A stretch of 59,293 nucleotides of DNA from CAZJWR01 sp964549765 (GTDB lineage Bacteria; Zixibacteria; MSB-5A5; GN15; JAAZOE01), in NCBI GenBank assembly GCA_964549765.1, contig CAZJWR010000020.1, positions 1 to 59,293 on the forward strand, read 5' to 3'. Shown one piece after another: positions 32,795 through 41,547 of the stretch (position 1 is its first letter; each line of letters starts with the position of its first letter). The notes under the pieces were generated by a model. It was not told the origin of the DNA. It saw only the letters and a program-made list of their open reading frames with translations, and ran no database searches. Made by a program: the position numbers and the translations under genes.

Positions 32795-34960
32795 ATGCAA
32801 AGATGTTACCGTATGCTACCCGCATTCGTTTTTTCGATCATTCTAGGCGTTTATCTGCTGTCACCCCTCAAGGCCGCATCGCCGACTCTGAATGAGGACG
32901 GCGTCCCGGCGGCAGTCCAGGAACGGCTCGCCGCGCTTGGGCAAAATCCTATAAAGGCAATGAACCCGCAGGATAAGGAAATTTCTCTTTTCTATGCGGG
33001 CAGCGCCCTGTGGCAGGGCATGAACGTCGCCTGCGGCGACGGGAATTATATGTACGGATATCCGTTTCTCGGGCTTCAGATCATCGACGTATCGAATCCG
33101 TTCTCACCCGAGGTTATCGCCGAATATCATCATCCTGCCGCCGCCGAGGATATGGTTATTGACGGCAATTATCTGTATGTGGCCGCAGGATACGAGGGCG
33201 GGTTGCTTATTTTCGATGTTTCCGATCCACATGAGCCGATATTGACCGGTTCGCTCATGACGGTCGACAATATGCCATTGGAGCCCTACGGTATCGAGAT
33301 CATCGGGGCAACCGCCTATTTAAGCTGCGGGCTGAAATTTGTCATCGCCGACATATCGGACCCCTCGTCCCCGCAGGTACTCCATGTGGTCGATCCGGTT
33401 GGGGTGGCGTATGATGCCATTATCATGGACAGCTATGCCTACATCGCAAGCGAGGTCTTCGTCGAACTATGGGACATTTCCGGCGATCCGGCTCCGATTT
33501 ACGTGGGGGGCCAGAAATGCGGCAACGATGCCTTCAGCATTGCTGCGTCGGGAGAAATTCTTTACGTGGCCAACCGAGGTGAGGGCCTCTACGTCCTGAA
33601 TACCGCCCTTTACGGTTGGCCGACACCGGTCGGTCAATGGGTGGATTCCACCTCCAACTATCCGGAAGTCGAAGCAGCCGGTACGTATGCCTATCTGAGA
33701 AGCCACGATACCATCAAAATCATCGACGTCCAGGCACCAACGGCGCCTGTGCTTGCCGCCGATTGGCCCACCGGGGGAAACACCTACAGCATGTATCTTT
33801 CCGGAAACGAGGCCTATCTTGCCGACTGGCACGAAGGCATCGCCCGTTACGATATTTCCTCTCCGACCGCACCGGCTCTCGATGCCCAATTCGTCAGCCC
33901 CGGGACAGGATTCGATCTGGCCGTCTCGGGGAATTTCGGATACGAGGCAAATGGATATAAGGGCCTGCAGGTGCTCGATCTTTCCGTCCCCGAATCGCCT
34001 GTGGCCGTGGCTTCATATGATACGCCGGGCCGCGCCTGGGCGGTGGGGAAGGCCGGTAACGCCGTCTACATTTCCGATGAAACGGCCGTGGTGACTGTCC
34101 TGGATGTATCCGATCCCCACTCGCCTGCCTATGTCGAAACGATCAACACAACCAATCTCATGCGCGATATAGTCGTTGTCGGTGAGTACGCCTACATGGT
34201 CGGTGTTGATTCCCTCCTGGTACTCGATATCTCCGATGCGCTTAGCCCGGTCCGTGCCGCCAGTGTTTATGTAAGCGGTTCGGCCAACTATATGGCGATC
34301 CAGGGGAATTATGCCTATATATCCGTGCATAGTGTGGGATTGCAGGTCGTGGATATCAGCAATCCGGTGTCACCGTCGCTTATCGCCACCTGTCCCATCG
34401 GATATTCCTGTTTCGGCGTCGGTCTGGTGGGTAATTACGTCTATCTCAGCCACGGGTACCGGGGTAATTTGACTATCATCGATATATCGGATCCCGCCAA
34501 TCCGACCGTAGCCGTCGAATTACCTGAGCTCATCGGCTGGAATGCCTGGGTCCACAATATGCAGGTGGTCGGTGATTACTTATATATGGCATCGTATACG
34601 GCCGGTCTTGAGGTTTATAACATCAGCGATCCGCTGTCCCCGTATCTGGCAGGAGGATACAATACGCTGCCGCTCTGGGCTTGGGATGTCGACGTCGCCG
34701 GCGACATTATCTATGTCATCTGCGACAATGGCTTCATCGTCTTGAGTCAAGCCGACTGCAACGGCCCCGACGGAGCCGGCGGCTTCAATATTGCCGACGC
34801 CGTGTACCTGATCCATTACATATTCACCGGCGGTCCGGCCCCTGATCCTTTGCGGACGGGGGACGTCGACTGCGACGGTGCGGTCAACCTCGGCGATGCC
34901 GTCTATCTCATTGATTTCATCTTCCGGGACGGGCAACCGCCGTGCGGCGGATGCTATTGA
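32795..34960 (+). CDS. Secreted LVIVD-repeat beta-propeller protein with dockerin
   Basis: A 721-residue secreted protein with a signal peptide (about residues 1-27). It consists of some twelve LVIVD repeats of about 40-45 residues, each of the form LxxxDISDPxxPxLxG, for example LLIFDVSDPHEPILTGSL and LEVYNISDPLSPYLAGGY. These fold as beta-propellers. The C-terminus is a type I dockerin (ADCNGPDGAGGFNIADAV and GDVDCDGAVNLGDAV), ending GQPPCGGCY. ATG 32795 is preferred over 32732 because of the ribosome binding site and the signal peptide; 32732 lies inside the -10 element. A cell-surface or extracellular binding role is likely. Followed by a strong terminator. Confidence 0.87.
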   Translation: MQRCYRMLPAFVFSIILGVYLLSPLKAASPTLNEDGVPAAVQERLAALGQNPIKAMNPQDKEISLFYAGSALWQGMNVACGDGNYMYGYPFLGLQIIDVSNPFSPEVIAEYHHPAAAEDMVIDGNYLYVAAGYEGGLLIFDVSDPHEPILTGSLMTVDNMPLEPYGIEIIGATAYLSCGLKFVIADISDPSSPQVLHVVDPVGVAYDAIIMDSYAYIASEVFVELWDISGDPAPIYVGGQKCGNDAFSIAASGEILYVANRGEGLYVLNTALYGWPTPVGQWVDSTSNYPEVEAAGTYAYLRSHDTIKIIDVQAPTAPVLAADWPTGGNTYSMYLSGNEAYLADWHEGIARYDISSPTAPALDAQFVSPGTGFDLAVSGNFGYEANGYKGLQVLDLSVPESPVAVASYDTPGRAWAVGKAGNAVYISDETAVVTVLDVSDPHSPAYVETINTTNLMRDIVVVGEYAYMVGVDSLLVLDISDALSPVRAASVYVSGSANYMAIQGNYAYISVHSVGLQVVDISNPVSPSLIATCPIGYSCFGVGLVGNYVYLSHGYRGNLTIIDISDPANPTVAVELPELIGWNAWVHNMQVVGDYLYMASYTAGLEVYNISDPLSPYLAGGYNTLPLWAWDVDVAGDIIYVICDNGFIVLSQADCNGPDGAGGFNIADAVYLIHYIFTGGPAPDPLRTGDVDCDGAVNLGDAVYLIDFIFRDGQPPCGGCY

Positions 34961-35007
34961 AATAAACGCAAGCGTATAGACACACAGCCTCAGCTTGACG
35001 TGATCCG

Positions 35008-35036
35008 AACCCGCCGGGAATCCCGGCGGGTTTTTT
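35008..35036 (+). terminator. Rho-independent terminator (+ strand)
   Basis: AACCCGCCGG with CCGGCGGGTT around a 5-nt loop, running into six T (35031-35036). It ends the LVIVD/dockerin transcript. Confidence 0.9.
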
Positions 35037-35067
35037 ATTTCCGGCAGAATCCGAACTCCGAATATAC

Positions 35068-35094
35068 AAAAGGCCGGATTGTCATCCGGCCTTT
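35068..35094 (-). terminator. Rho-independent terminator (- strand)
   Basis: A stem AAAGGCCGGAT with ATCCGGCCTTT and a 4-nt loop. Read on the - strand it is followed by TTTTG and lies 30 nt after the stop of the convergent cohesin/dockerin gene. It sits back to back with the + strand terminator at 35008. Confidence 0.8.
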
Positions 35095-35123
35095 CTGATT
35101 CAAGACAAACTAACCCCGCTGGA

Positions 35124-37760
35124 TCAGGGCGAGCACGGCGGCGGGCCGCCGTTGAAGATGTAGTTGATCAAGTACACAGCGTCGGCAATATTTACGGCGC
35201 CATCGCAATCGGCATCCCCGGCGTCGAGCGGATCAGGAGCGGGACTGCTCTTGAAGATATAACTGATTAAATATACGGCATCGGCGATATTGACGACGCC
35301 GTCACCGTTGGCGTCTCCGGCCGGCGGGACGTTGATCTTGACGGAGCCGTCCCAGAACGCCACCGTCGCCGGATCGTAGCCGCCGCCGCTATACCCGATC
35401 GTAATTCCCTGGGGAGTGGCGAAATTAGTCTGATCCGGTAATTGGCTGATAATCAGTTGCACCGTCGTATCATCCGGAAAAGGCGGTAGATTCTCGTACG
35501 AATGGACAATCAGCCGGCATAGGAGGCCGCCGAACCCGGGCGGGATGGCCTTGGTGTACGGTGGCGTGCTGTTGGAAATTCCAAAAATCCTGATATCGTG
35601 ATACTGGCCCGATAACGATTGTTGGGCGACGAAATCCCAATTTTCGATCAGGGTATTTTCGACGTCAAAGGCGATGCTGTCATCAGGAGATATCCCGAAT
35701 TCGATCAGATCCGGCCGACCCATAAGGACGTGGAATTCGAATCCGGCCACGGAATCCTTAGGATTGCTGAGATACACGTCGATATAGATGGCGGTGTCGC
35801 CGAGATTGGCCGATATTGTGTCGATGGACAGTATCAGTTCCATGCTATCGACCGGAGTAATGTGTATCCCGCCGTTTTTGAAATCGGCAAAGCGAGGCGG
35901 ATTGGCAGGATTGATAAAACACGAGTCCGGCGCGCCAAAAATTCCGGGAAGGCCGTATTCGGTATCGGTAATTTCGACACCGTCATGCTCATATACATGA
36001 TCCGAAACTGCCAGGGTGTCGCCCGGGGAACCGAACGCGATGCCATTGTTGCCGCAATCAATCCAGAAAAAGCGCGCCGGCACGAACTGGCCTCCATAGG
36101 TCTGATCGGTCGTAATCGAACCAAAGAGCGTGAAAAGTGCCGTTCCGTCCGGTATGTCCGTTTCCAGCGGATGATGAGAACCGTTCGGAGTCTCGGCCAG
36201 GCCGATGACTCGAATCAGCCCCGACGGGCAGTCGCCGCCGCAATCGAATGGTCCGAAACTATAATTGAAATATTCCCATTGGTAATCACCGGACGATTCA
36301 AAAATGATTCCGGGCGCGACATCGGTGATGGAAAAACCGGCCGCATCATATCCGATAAGAAAATCGAATCCGGCCATCGCCTCCGATCCGTTTGTCTTGA
36401 CGATGGGCACCTGGATAATATTCCCGAGCGCAGTATTGGAAATCTCTCCGATTTCGAAGGCATACGGGACGGCCAGGTCGCCGCCGGAGCTAAGGATTTG
36501 CGTATGGAATACACGATCATTGAAATCGGCGGCGTTCGCTTCGATCAGAAGGGCGCTGCCGGTATAGGTGAGAATCGGCCCATCGACGACGAACTGTGAA
36601 GGAAGGCCTCCGGGAAAATCAGACGGAATGATCATCACGATCGTACGGCCGCTATCGAGAATATAACTTGACGAGAAGCCTTCCTCGTTGACATTGATGG
36701 TCGGTGTGATTTCACCGTCGAAGACGAGCAGAAGCGCCGCCAGGCTATCGGTATAGTCGAGCGTTACCGTCTTGGTGTCATCGTCCTGAGTGAACACGAC
36801 ACCAATGGTATCGAGCGGGAACGGCCCCAAAGGCGGGTTGGAGTCGCCGAGGATTACACGGTATAGGTAAATCAGATCCTCGAACCGGAGCTCGTTTCCG
36901 TCGGCGTTGATGTCCGAATTCCCCTGACTGCATGCAGGATAGCTTCCAAACGCACTGATGCCATAAATGAAATAATTCGTGTACATCACGTAGTCGGCTA
37001 TCTCGTACGGGATCATGTTGCAGTTGATATCTCCCCGTTCATCGATTTCGTCGGAGCAGTGGATATCGATTCCGCCGCCGTAGAAATCGATCTGCCTCGA
37101 AACGCCCGGAGCCGCAAGGCATTCGTCCGGAGCGCCAAATCTTCCGGGAAAACCATAGTAGACGTCGGTCTCATCCAGATAACCGCTGGCGCCGTCGGAC
37201 TGATAAATCCGGTCGGATATCCCCAGAGTTATCCCTGTCGGATCGAGCGCCATGGCATTGTCGCCGCAATCGGTCCAGTAAAACCAGACCGGATCCCAGA
37301 TGCATTGGTAGGTGGTATCGGTGGTAACGGTGAATTCGAGGGTAAACAACACGGCATCGTCTGCGAGATGATAGTCCACCGGATGATGACTGCCGTCGGC
37401 GAGATCGGCCACCGCCACGGCGTGTATCAATCCGGTTGGACTTCCCACCGAATCAACGGAATATGTGAAACTCTCCCACTCGTTCCCCCCGGGAATATCG
37501 AAAATAGGACCGGGGGTGACGCCGTTCAGCGTCAGAACGACGGCGTCATACTGAATGAGGAAATCGAAACCGTAAACGGGGTCCGAGCCCGCCCCCTTCG
37601 TCACCGGGATAGATAGCGTCGATCCCAGCGGAACGTTTGCGGCCCTGTCGATCGCGATGGCAAACGGCTCCGCGTCGACATTCGCCGTTGTCCCTGCTGT
37701 CATGATCATGATGGCGGCCAGAATCAGGAATAGCCCGCGAAGTGGAGATTGTACTGACAT
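35124..37760 (-). CDS. Secreted multi-cohesin-like / double-dockerin protein
   Basis: An 878-residue secreted protein. A signal peptide (about 1-30) precedes a cohesin-like domain (FAIAIDRAANVPLGSTLSIP, about 33-250). A dockerin-like pair follows (DERGDINCNM about 252; SDINADGNELRFEDLIYLY about 298) and then a beta domain. A second cohesin-like domain (about 415-615) contains WEYFNYSFGP and CPSGLIRVIGLAETPNGSHHP. A third (about 630-790) begins LILSIDTISANLGDTAIYI. A canonical C-terminal type I dockerin ends the chain (GDANGDGVVNIADAVYLISY and GDADCDGAVNIADAVYLINY). No NPFNP sorting domain. It shares modules with the protein at 23379. GGGAGG precedes ATG 37760. Likely an extracellular scaffold. 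Confidence 0.87.
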   Translation of the reverse strand: MSVQSPLRGLFLILAAIMIMTAGTTANVDAEPFAIAIDRAANVPLGSTLSIPVTKGAGSDPVYGFDFLIQYDAVVLTLNGVTPGPIFDIPGGNEWESFTYSVDSVGSPTGLIHAVAVADLADGSHHPVDYHLADDAVLFTLEFTVTTDTTYQCIWDPVWFYWTDCGDNAMALDPTGITLGISDRIYQSDGASGYLDETDVYYGFPGRFGAPDECLAAPGVSRQIDFYGGGIDIHCSDEIDERGDINCNMIPYEIADYVMYTNYFIYGISAFGSYPACSQGNSDINADGNELRFEDLIYLYRVILGDSNPPLGPFPLDTIGVVFTQDDDTKTVTLDYTDSLAALLLVFDGEITPTINVNEEGFSSSYILDSGRTIVMIIPSDFPGGLPSQFVVDGPILTYTGSALLIEANAADFNDRVFHTQILSSGGDLAVPYAFEIGEISNTALGNIIQVPIVKTNGSEAMAGFDFLIGYDAAGFSITDVAPGIIFESSGDYQWEYFNYSFGPFDCGGDCPSGLIRVIGLAETPNGSHHPLETDIPDGTALFTLFGSITTDQTYGGQFVPARFFWIDCGNNGIAFGSPGDTLAVSDHVYEHDGVEITDTEYGLPGIFGAPDSCFINPANPPRFADFKNGGIHITPVDSMELILSIDTISANLGDTAIYIDVYLSNPKDSVAGFEFHVLMGRPDLIEFGISPDDSIAFDVENTLIENWDFVAQQSLSGQYHDIRIFGISNSTPPYTKAIPPGFGGLLCRLIVHSYENLPPFPDDTTVQLIISQLPDQTNFATPQGITIGYSGGGYDPATVAFWDGSVKINVPPAGDANGDGVVNIADAVYLISYIFKSSPAPDPLDAGDADCDGAVNIADAVYLINYIFNGGPPPCSP

Positions 37761-38136
37761 GTCTCATCCTCCCGCAAAAAGGTTGGTTGTTTGAGCTATT
37801 CCTTAGCTATTGAGCATGATTTTCTCTCTATTCTACTATCGACAAGATTCCGGCAAAATCACCATAAGTCTGAGCCGGAAGGAGCTTCTGATAAGCCTTG
37901 CAAGCAGAAATAGAGACCCGTTTCCTCCCCGAAGAAATTGGGGTAATTGGAACGCCGAATCTGAGAAACGGCGTACGTAGAATCTGTTATACCTGTGTCC
38001 CGAAATTCGGGATAACCTTTAACGTACCCGCCTTCAAAATACGTATTACCGCGGAATTGTCAACCTGTTTCTCGTTGCGTAATCAGGTCATGCGGTCAGG
38101 CGACCCGATTGAATCCGTTGGAATTGAGGCAATAAG
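37761..38136 (-). promoter_or_regulatory. Long leader and promoter of the multi-cohesin gene
   Basis: No supportable gene here. On the - strand TTGACA (38063-38058), 16 nt and TATTTT (38041-38036) form a promoter, giving a leader of about 270 nt. The leader contains the perfect palindrome TCCCGAAATTCGGGA (37998-38012) and CCCC/GGGG pairing around 37926-37943. This resembles the long leader of the related gene at 23379. Confidence 0.45.
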
Positions 38137-38170
38137 GCCGGGGTATCGTACTTCCCGAGTATACCCCGGC
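38137..38170 (-). terminator. Stem-loop after oadB
   Basis: A perfect 10-bp stem (GCCGGGGTAT with ATACCCCGGC) and 14-nt loop, 20 nt beyond the oadB stop. The - strand lacks a clean U-run after it (CCTTATT), so termination is plausible but not certain. Confidence 0.5.
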
Positions 38171-38189
38171 AAAAAATTCGGATGTGAAA

Positions 38190-39317
38190 CTACATCAGCA
38201 GTGTCAAAAACACGCCTGCAGCGACTGCCGAACCGATAACCCCGGCCACGTTTGGCCCCATGGCCGGCATGAGCGGGTTGACCAGGCCGTCGGTTTCATC
38301 GGAAACGAACTTTTGCACCACTCGCGCCGACATCGGCACCGCCGATACCCCTGCCGCGCCGATGCAGGGATTGATCTTCTTCCCCTGGGGCAGGAACACA
38401 TTCAACAGCTTGGCAAAGATGATACCGCCAGCCGTGCTGAACGAAAAGGCGACGGCGCCGAGCGCCAGGATGTATAGAGTCTGGAGAGCCAGAAAATTCC
38501 CGGCGTTCATGGTCGCGCCGACCGCGATTCCCAAAAAGATGGTCACGATATCAATCAACGCGCCCCCGGCCGTTTTGCGCAGCCGTTCGGTGACCCCGCA
38601 CTCCCGCAGGAGATTGCCGAACATCAGCATGCCGATCAACGGCGCGCTCGACGGGATGGCCAGCGAGGCGACGATGCCGGTTATGATCGGGAACAGCACG
38701 ACGGCCGTTTTGGAAACCGCAATCGCCTGCGGCATATCGATAGCGCGTTCATGCCTGGTTGTCAGCATGCGCATGATTGGCGGCTGGATAATCGGCACCA
38801 ATGACATATAACTATATGCCGCCACCGCAATCGGACCCAAAAGGTGCGGGGCCAGTTTGGTGGTGAGAAAAATCGATGTCGGGCCGTCAGCGCCGCCGAT
38901 GATACCGATCGAGGCGGCCTCCTTGAACGTAAATCCCAGCAGGTAGGCCGCGCCGATGGCGGCGACGAATATCCCCAGCTGCGCCGACGCTCCCAAAAGG
39001 AACGTCAGGGGCCGCGACAGCAACGGCCGGAAATCGGTCAGGACCCCCACGCCGAGGAAAATGATCGGCGGCAAAAGATCGGTCTTGATCCCGGATTTGT
39101 AAATGAGAGCGATGATGCCCTCGCCATAGGATCCCATCTCGGCCAGCGGCAGATTCGCCAGGATGGCCCCGAATCCGATGGGGATCAATAGCAGCGGCTC
39201 GTACTGCTTGGTGATGGCCAGAAATATCAGAACGCCGCCGATGGCGAACATGACCCAATTGCCCCAGGTCAGATTGGCAAAACCCGATTGATGCAAAAGA
39301 CTCGAAATTGTTTCCAT
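38190..39317 (-). CDS. oadB: Oxaloacetate decarboxylase beta subunit (Na+ pump)
   Basis: A 375-residue polytopic membrane protein of the OadB/GcdB/MmdB family, which couples decarboxylation of carboxybiotin to Na+ export. Conserved stretches include LLIPIGFGAILANLPLAEMG, PPIIFLGVGVLTDFRPLLSRP, the Asp-bearing IGIIGGADGPTSIFLTTKLAP and AAGVSAVPMSARVVQKF. About nine to eleven hydrophobic segments are visible. Its gene lies 12 nt after oadA on the same strand, completing the oadG-oadA-oadB operon. Confidence 0.95.
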   Translation of the reverse strand: METISSLLHQSGFANLTWGNWVMFAIGGVLIFLAITKQYEPLLLIPIGFGAILANLPLAEMGSYGEGIIALIYKSGIKTDLLPPIIFLGVGVLTDFRPLLSRPLTFLLGASAQLGIFVAAIGAAYLLGFTFKEAASIGIIGGADGPTSIFLTTKLAPHLLGPIAVAAYSYMSLVPIIQPPIMRMLTTRHERAIDMPQAIAVSKTAVVLFPIITGIVASLAIPSSAPLIGMLMFGNLLRECGVTERLRKTAGGALIDIVTIFLGIAVGATMNAGNFLALQTLYILALGAVAFSFSTAGGIIFAKLLNVFLPQGKKINPCIGAAGVSAVPMSARVVQKFVSDETDGLVNPLMPAMGPNVAGVIGSAVAAGVFLTLLM

Positions 39318-39329
39318 GCGTCGGCCTTC

Positions 39330-41198
39330 TTATGAGACGGTGAGGATCGGTTTGGTTGAATCCACCTCATCGCCGATGGCCACATGGATGGAAGTTACCT
39401 TGCCTGGGATCGGTGTTTTGATGTCATGCTGCGCTTTCATCGCCTCGACCTGCGCCACCACCTGTCCCTTGGTGACGGTGTCGCCGACTTTCACTTTGAT
39501 ATCGACCACCTCGACCTGTCCCGCGAACGTCGAATAGACCGGCATGCCGTTGGCCGACGGCGGTTGCTCGGCGAGGGCGGTGGCGACCGCCGCACCTGAT
39601 GGGTTGGCCGCGGCTCCCGTGAAATTGATCGGTTCCACCGTCACGGTAAATGTCCGCCGTCCGCCGTTCTCCTCCACCACACAACGGCTTGTCACCGGCC
39701 CGGTAATGGCGGGGCTAATCGACGGCGCCGCCGCCGGGGCCGGGGTTCCAGCCTTCAGCTCTTCGGCCTTCTTTTTCAACGGAATATCGATTTTGGCCTT
39801 GCCCGTCAATAGGCGAATACCTTCGTTCAGCTCCATTTTCTTCCCCGGCACCATCGCCGCCATGACCAGAAAAGTGTTTTTATCACTGGCGTCGAGCCCA
39901 AGCTCTTTGAGCGCGTTGCGAGCCGGTTCGACATTCTTGGGAGCCGCTTCCAGCGGATCGCCGGTGAACGGTTCCAGCTTGAGTTGTTCGGATGCGATCT
40001 TGATGACTTCCGGATCGGGCGGCAGCGGGGTTTTGCCGAAATAGCCCAAAATCGCTTTGCCGTACCCGGCGTCGATTTTTTTCCATCGCCCGTAGAGGAC
40101 GTTGTTGAACGCCTGCAGCCAGTATTGCTGACTGCCGGGCGTAACGCTCGTCCACGCCCCGCCGGCTTCAACCACCACCGGAAACTCGGCCAGAACGTCT
40201 CCGTATTTATCGAGCACCCCGGCCTTGACCATCATATACACATTCGGTCCGATCGCGCCGCCCGGCATGGGAAAGCCGAGGACGCGCGCATCGGCGGTGG
40301 TTGTGGTGGGATTAAAATCATAATTCTGCATCAACTCAGTGAGCATATCCTCGATTTCGCGCATTTTGTCGACGTTGATATCGAGCGAATAGCCGGTGCC
40401 CTTGAGCGCATGCGCCATCGACCGCACGTCCGGCTGGACGGTGCCGCTGGCCATCGGCCGCACCGACAGGTCAATGCCGTCGACGCCGGCCTCGATGCCG
40501 GCCATGTAGCATGCCACGGCCATGCTGGCCGTGTCATGGGTATGCATCCAGAGCGGCATCTCCGGCGGCATGATCTTTTTCAGGGCCGTCGCGGCATCAT
40601 AAATCGTCTTCGGGTCGGTCGTGCCGCTGGCGTCTTTGAGGCAAATGCTGTCGATATGCATGCCGCTGTCGAGCAGCCTTTTGCCGATGTTGAAATAAAA
40701 TTCGGCCGTGTGCACTTTGTCCGAGTGAAACGGCAAACCCATCAATGCGATACATACCTGGTGATGCATCCCGGCATCGACGATCGGCTGACCGGTCTTG
40801 ATCAGGTTCTCGACATCGTTCATGTAGTCGAAATTGCGGTCCCATGTCGTGCCGTATTGTTTCATCAGCCGTGCCTGCAACCGCAGCCCCTCGATCGATT
40901 GCGTCGTCAACGTAACGCCCGACACCGACCGCGTCAGAATCTGGAGATCGACGTCCGGACCGACCGCGTCGCGCATCGCCTGCATGTCGTCGAAAGGGTC
41001 TTCGCCGAGATAAAAATACGGGGCCTGGTAGCGGGCGCCCCCGCCGAATTCGAAATGGCGGACGCCGAGCTCCGCCGAGCGTTTCATGGCCGGCAGAATG
41101 TCATTGAGACGCACTTTGCCGCCGAACGAACTTTGCAGCCCGTCGCGGAAGGGGGTGAACATCACCCGTATCTTCTTGTTCGTCTTGGTGTAAATCAT
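39330..41198 (-). CDS. oadA: Oxaloacetate decarboxylase alpha subunit (biotin-dependent)
   Basis: A 622-residue carboxyltransferase. The N-terminal HMGL-like TIM barrel has MFTPFRDGLQSSFGG, LKDASGTTDP (carboxylatable Lys and metal region) and LWMHTHDTASM with the metal-binding His pair. A PYC_OADA domain follows (about 320-470). An Ala/Pro linker (APAAAPS) leads to a C-terminal biotinyl domain with VEAMKAQHDI, whose Lys carries biotin. In the Oad complex it moves CO2 from oxaloacetate to biotin. A PycB-like pyruvate carboxylase subunit is the alternative, but the adjacent oadG and oadB decide for the Na+ pump. The start overlaps oadG by 4 nt. Confidence 0.95.
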   Translation of the reverse strand: MIYTKTNKKIRVMFTPFRDGLQSSFGGKVRLNDILPAMKRSAELGVRHFEFGGGARYQAPYFYLGEDPFDDMQAMRDAVGPDVDLQILTRSVSGVTLTTQSIEGLRLQARLMKQYGTTWDRNFDYMNDVENLIKTGQPIVDAGMHHQVCIALMGLPFHSDKVHTAEFYFNIGKRLLDSGMHIDSICLKDASGTTDPKTIYDAATALKKIMPPEMPLWMHTHDTASMAVACYMAGIEAGVDGIDLSVRPMASGTVQPDVRSMAHALKGTGYSLDINVDKMREIEDMLTELMQNYDFNPTTTTADARVLGFPMPGGAIGPNVYMMVKAGVLDKYGDVLAEFPVVVEAGGAWTSVTPGSQQYWLQAFNNVLYGRWKKIDAGYGKAILGYFGKTPLPPDPEVIKIASEQLKLEPFTGDPLEAAPKNVEPARNALKELGLDASDKNTFLVMAAMVPGKKMELNEGIRLLTGKAKIDIPLKKKAEELKAGTPAPAAAPSISPAITGPVTSRCVVEENGGRRTFTVTVEPINFTGAAANPSGAAVATALAEQPPSANGMPVYSTFAGQVEVVDIKVKVGDTVTKGQVVAQVEAMKAQHDIKTPIPGKVTSIHVAIGDEVDSTKPILTVS

Positions 41199-41407
41199 TT
41201 TTTCTCCTCGACCCTGGTTACCTTCGTCCCGGGATACAAGTTATGCATGACCGTCGTCACGGCCGCGAGCACGGCCGCATCACTAACAGCTTTCTTCTGG
41301 GGGAAGAACACAATGATCAGGCGCATCAGCACGGCCAGAACGGTAAGAAGAACAAAGACGGCGATAAAAGCCGAAATACATATCATCAGCAACTCAGTTG
41401 ATTGCAT
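41195..41407 (-). CDS. oadG: Oxaloacetate decarboxylase gamma subunit
   Basis: A 70-residue single-pass membrane protein: the N-terminal helix is ELLMICISAFIAVFVLLTVL. A cytoplasmic tail reads MRLIIVFFPQKKAVSDAAVLAAVTTVM in family fashion (ending near HNLYPG), then a charged end. OadG anchors the alpha subunit to OadB and binds zinc. First gene of the oad operon, with AGGAAAG as ribosome binding site. Confidence 0.88.
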   Translation of the reverse strand: MQSTELLMICISAFIAVFVLLTVLAVLMRLIIVFFPQKKAVSDAAVLAAVTTVMHNLYPGTKVTRVEEKK

Positions 41408-41518
41408 GCAATCTTTCCTGGTTCGGCCCGCCGGGCCGGTACGTGTTTACGTGAAAGAACGATGGACGGCCGGAAAACCGCCTTCCCAAGAAGCATATTT
41501 CCCGATGCAACGGTTGCC

Positions 41519-41547
41519 AGTATACCAAATTTGCCAATTTCTGTCAA
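41519..41547 (-). promoter_or_regulatory. Strong promoter of the oad operon
   Basis: On the - strand TTGACA (41547-41542), exactly 17 nt, TATACT (41524-41519): almost consensus. The -35 overlaps the stop codon of the upstream biotin ligase gene. The leader of about 105 nt contains a GGCCCG/CGGGCC hairpin near 41425-41440. Confidence 0.75.

Noticed and set aside
37898..38239. 113-codon ORF on the + strand between the multi-cohesin gene and oadB
   Set aside because: No ribosome binding site, no recognisable domain; it overlaps the oadB 3' end and the oadB stem-loop, and the - strand promoter/leader explains the region better.
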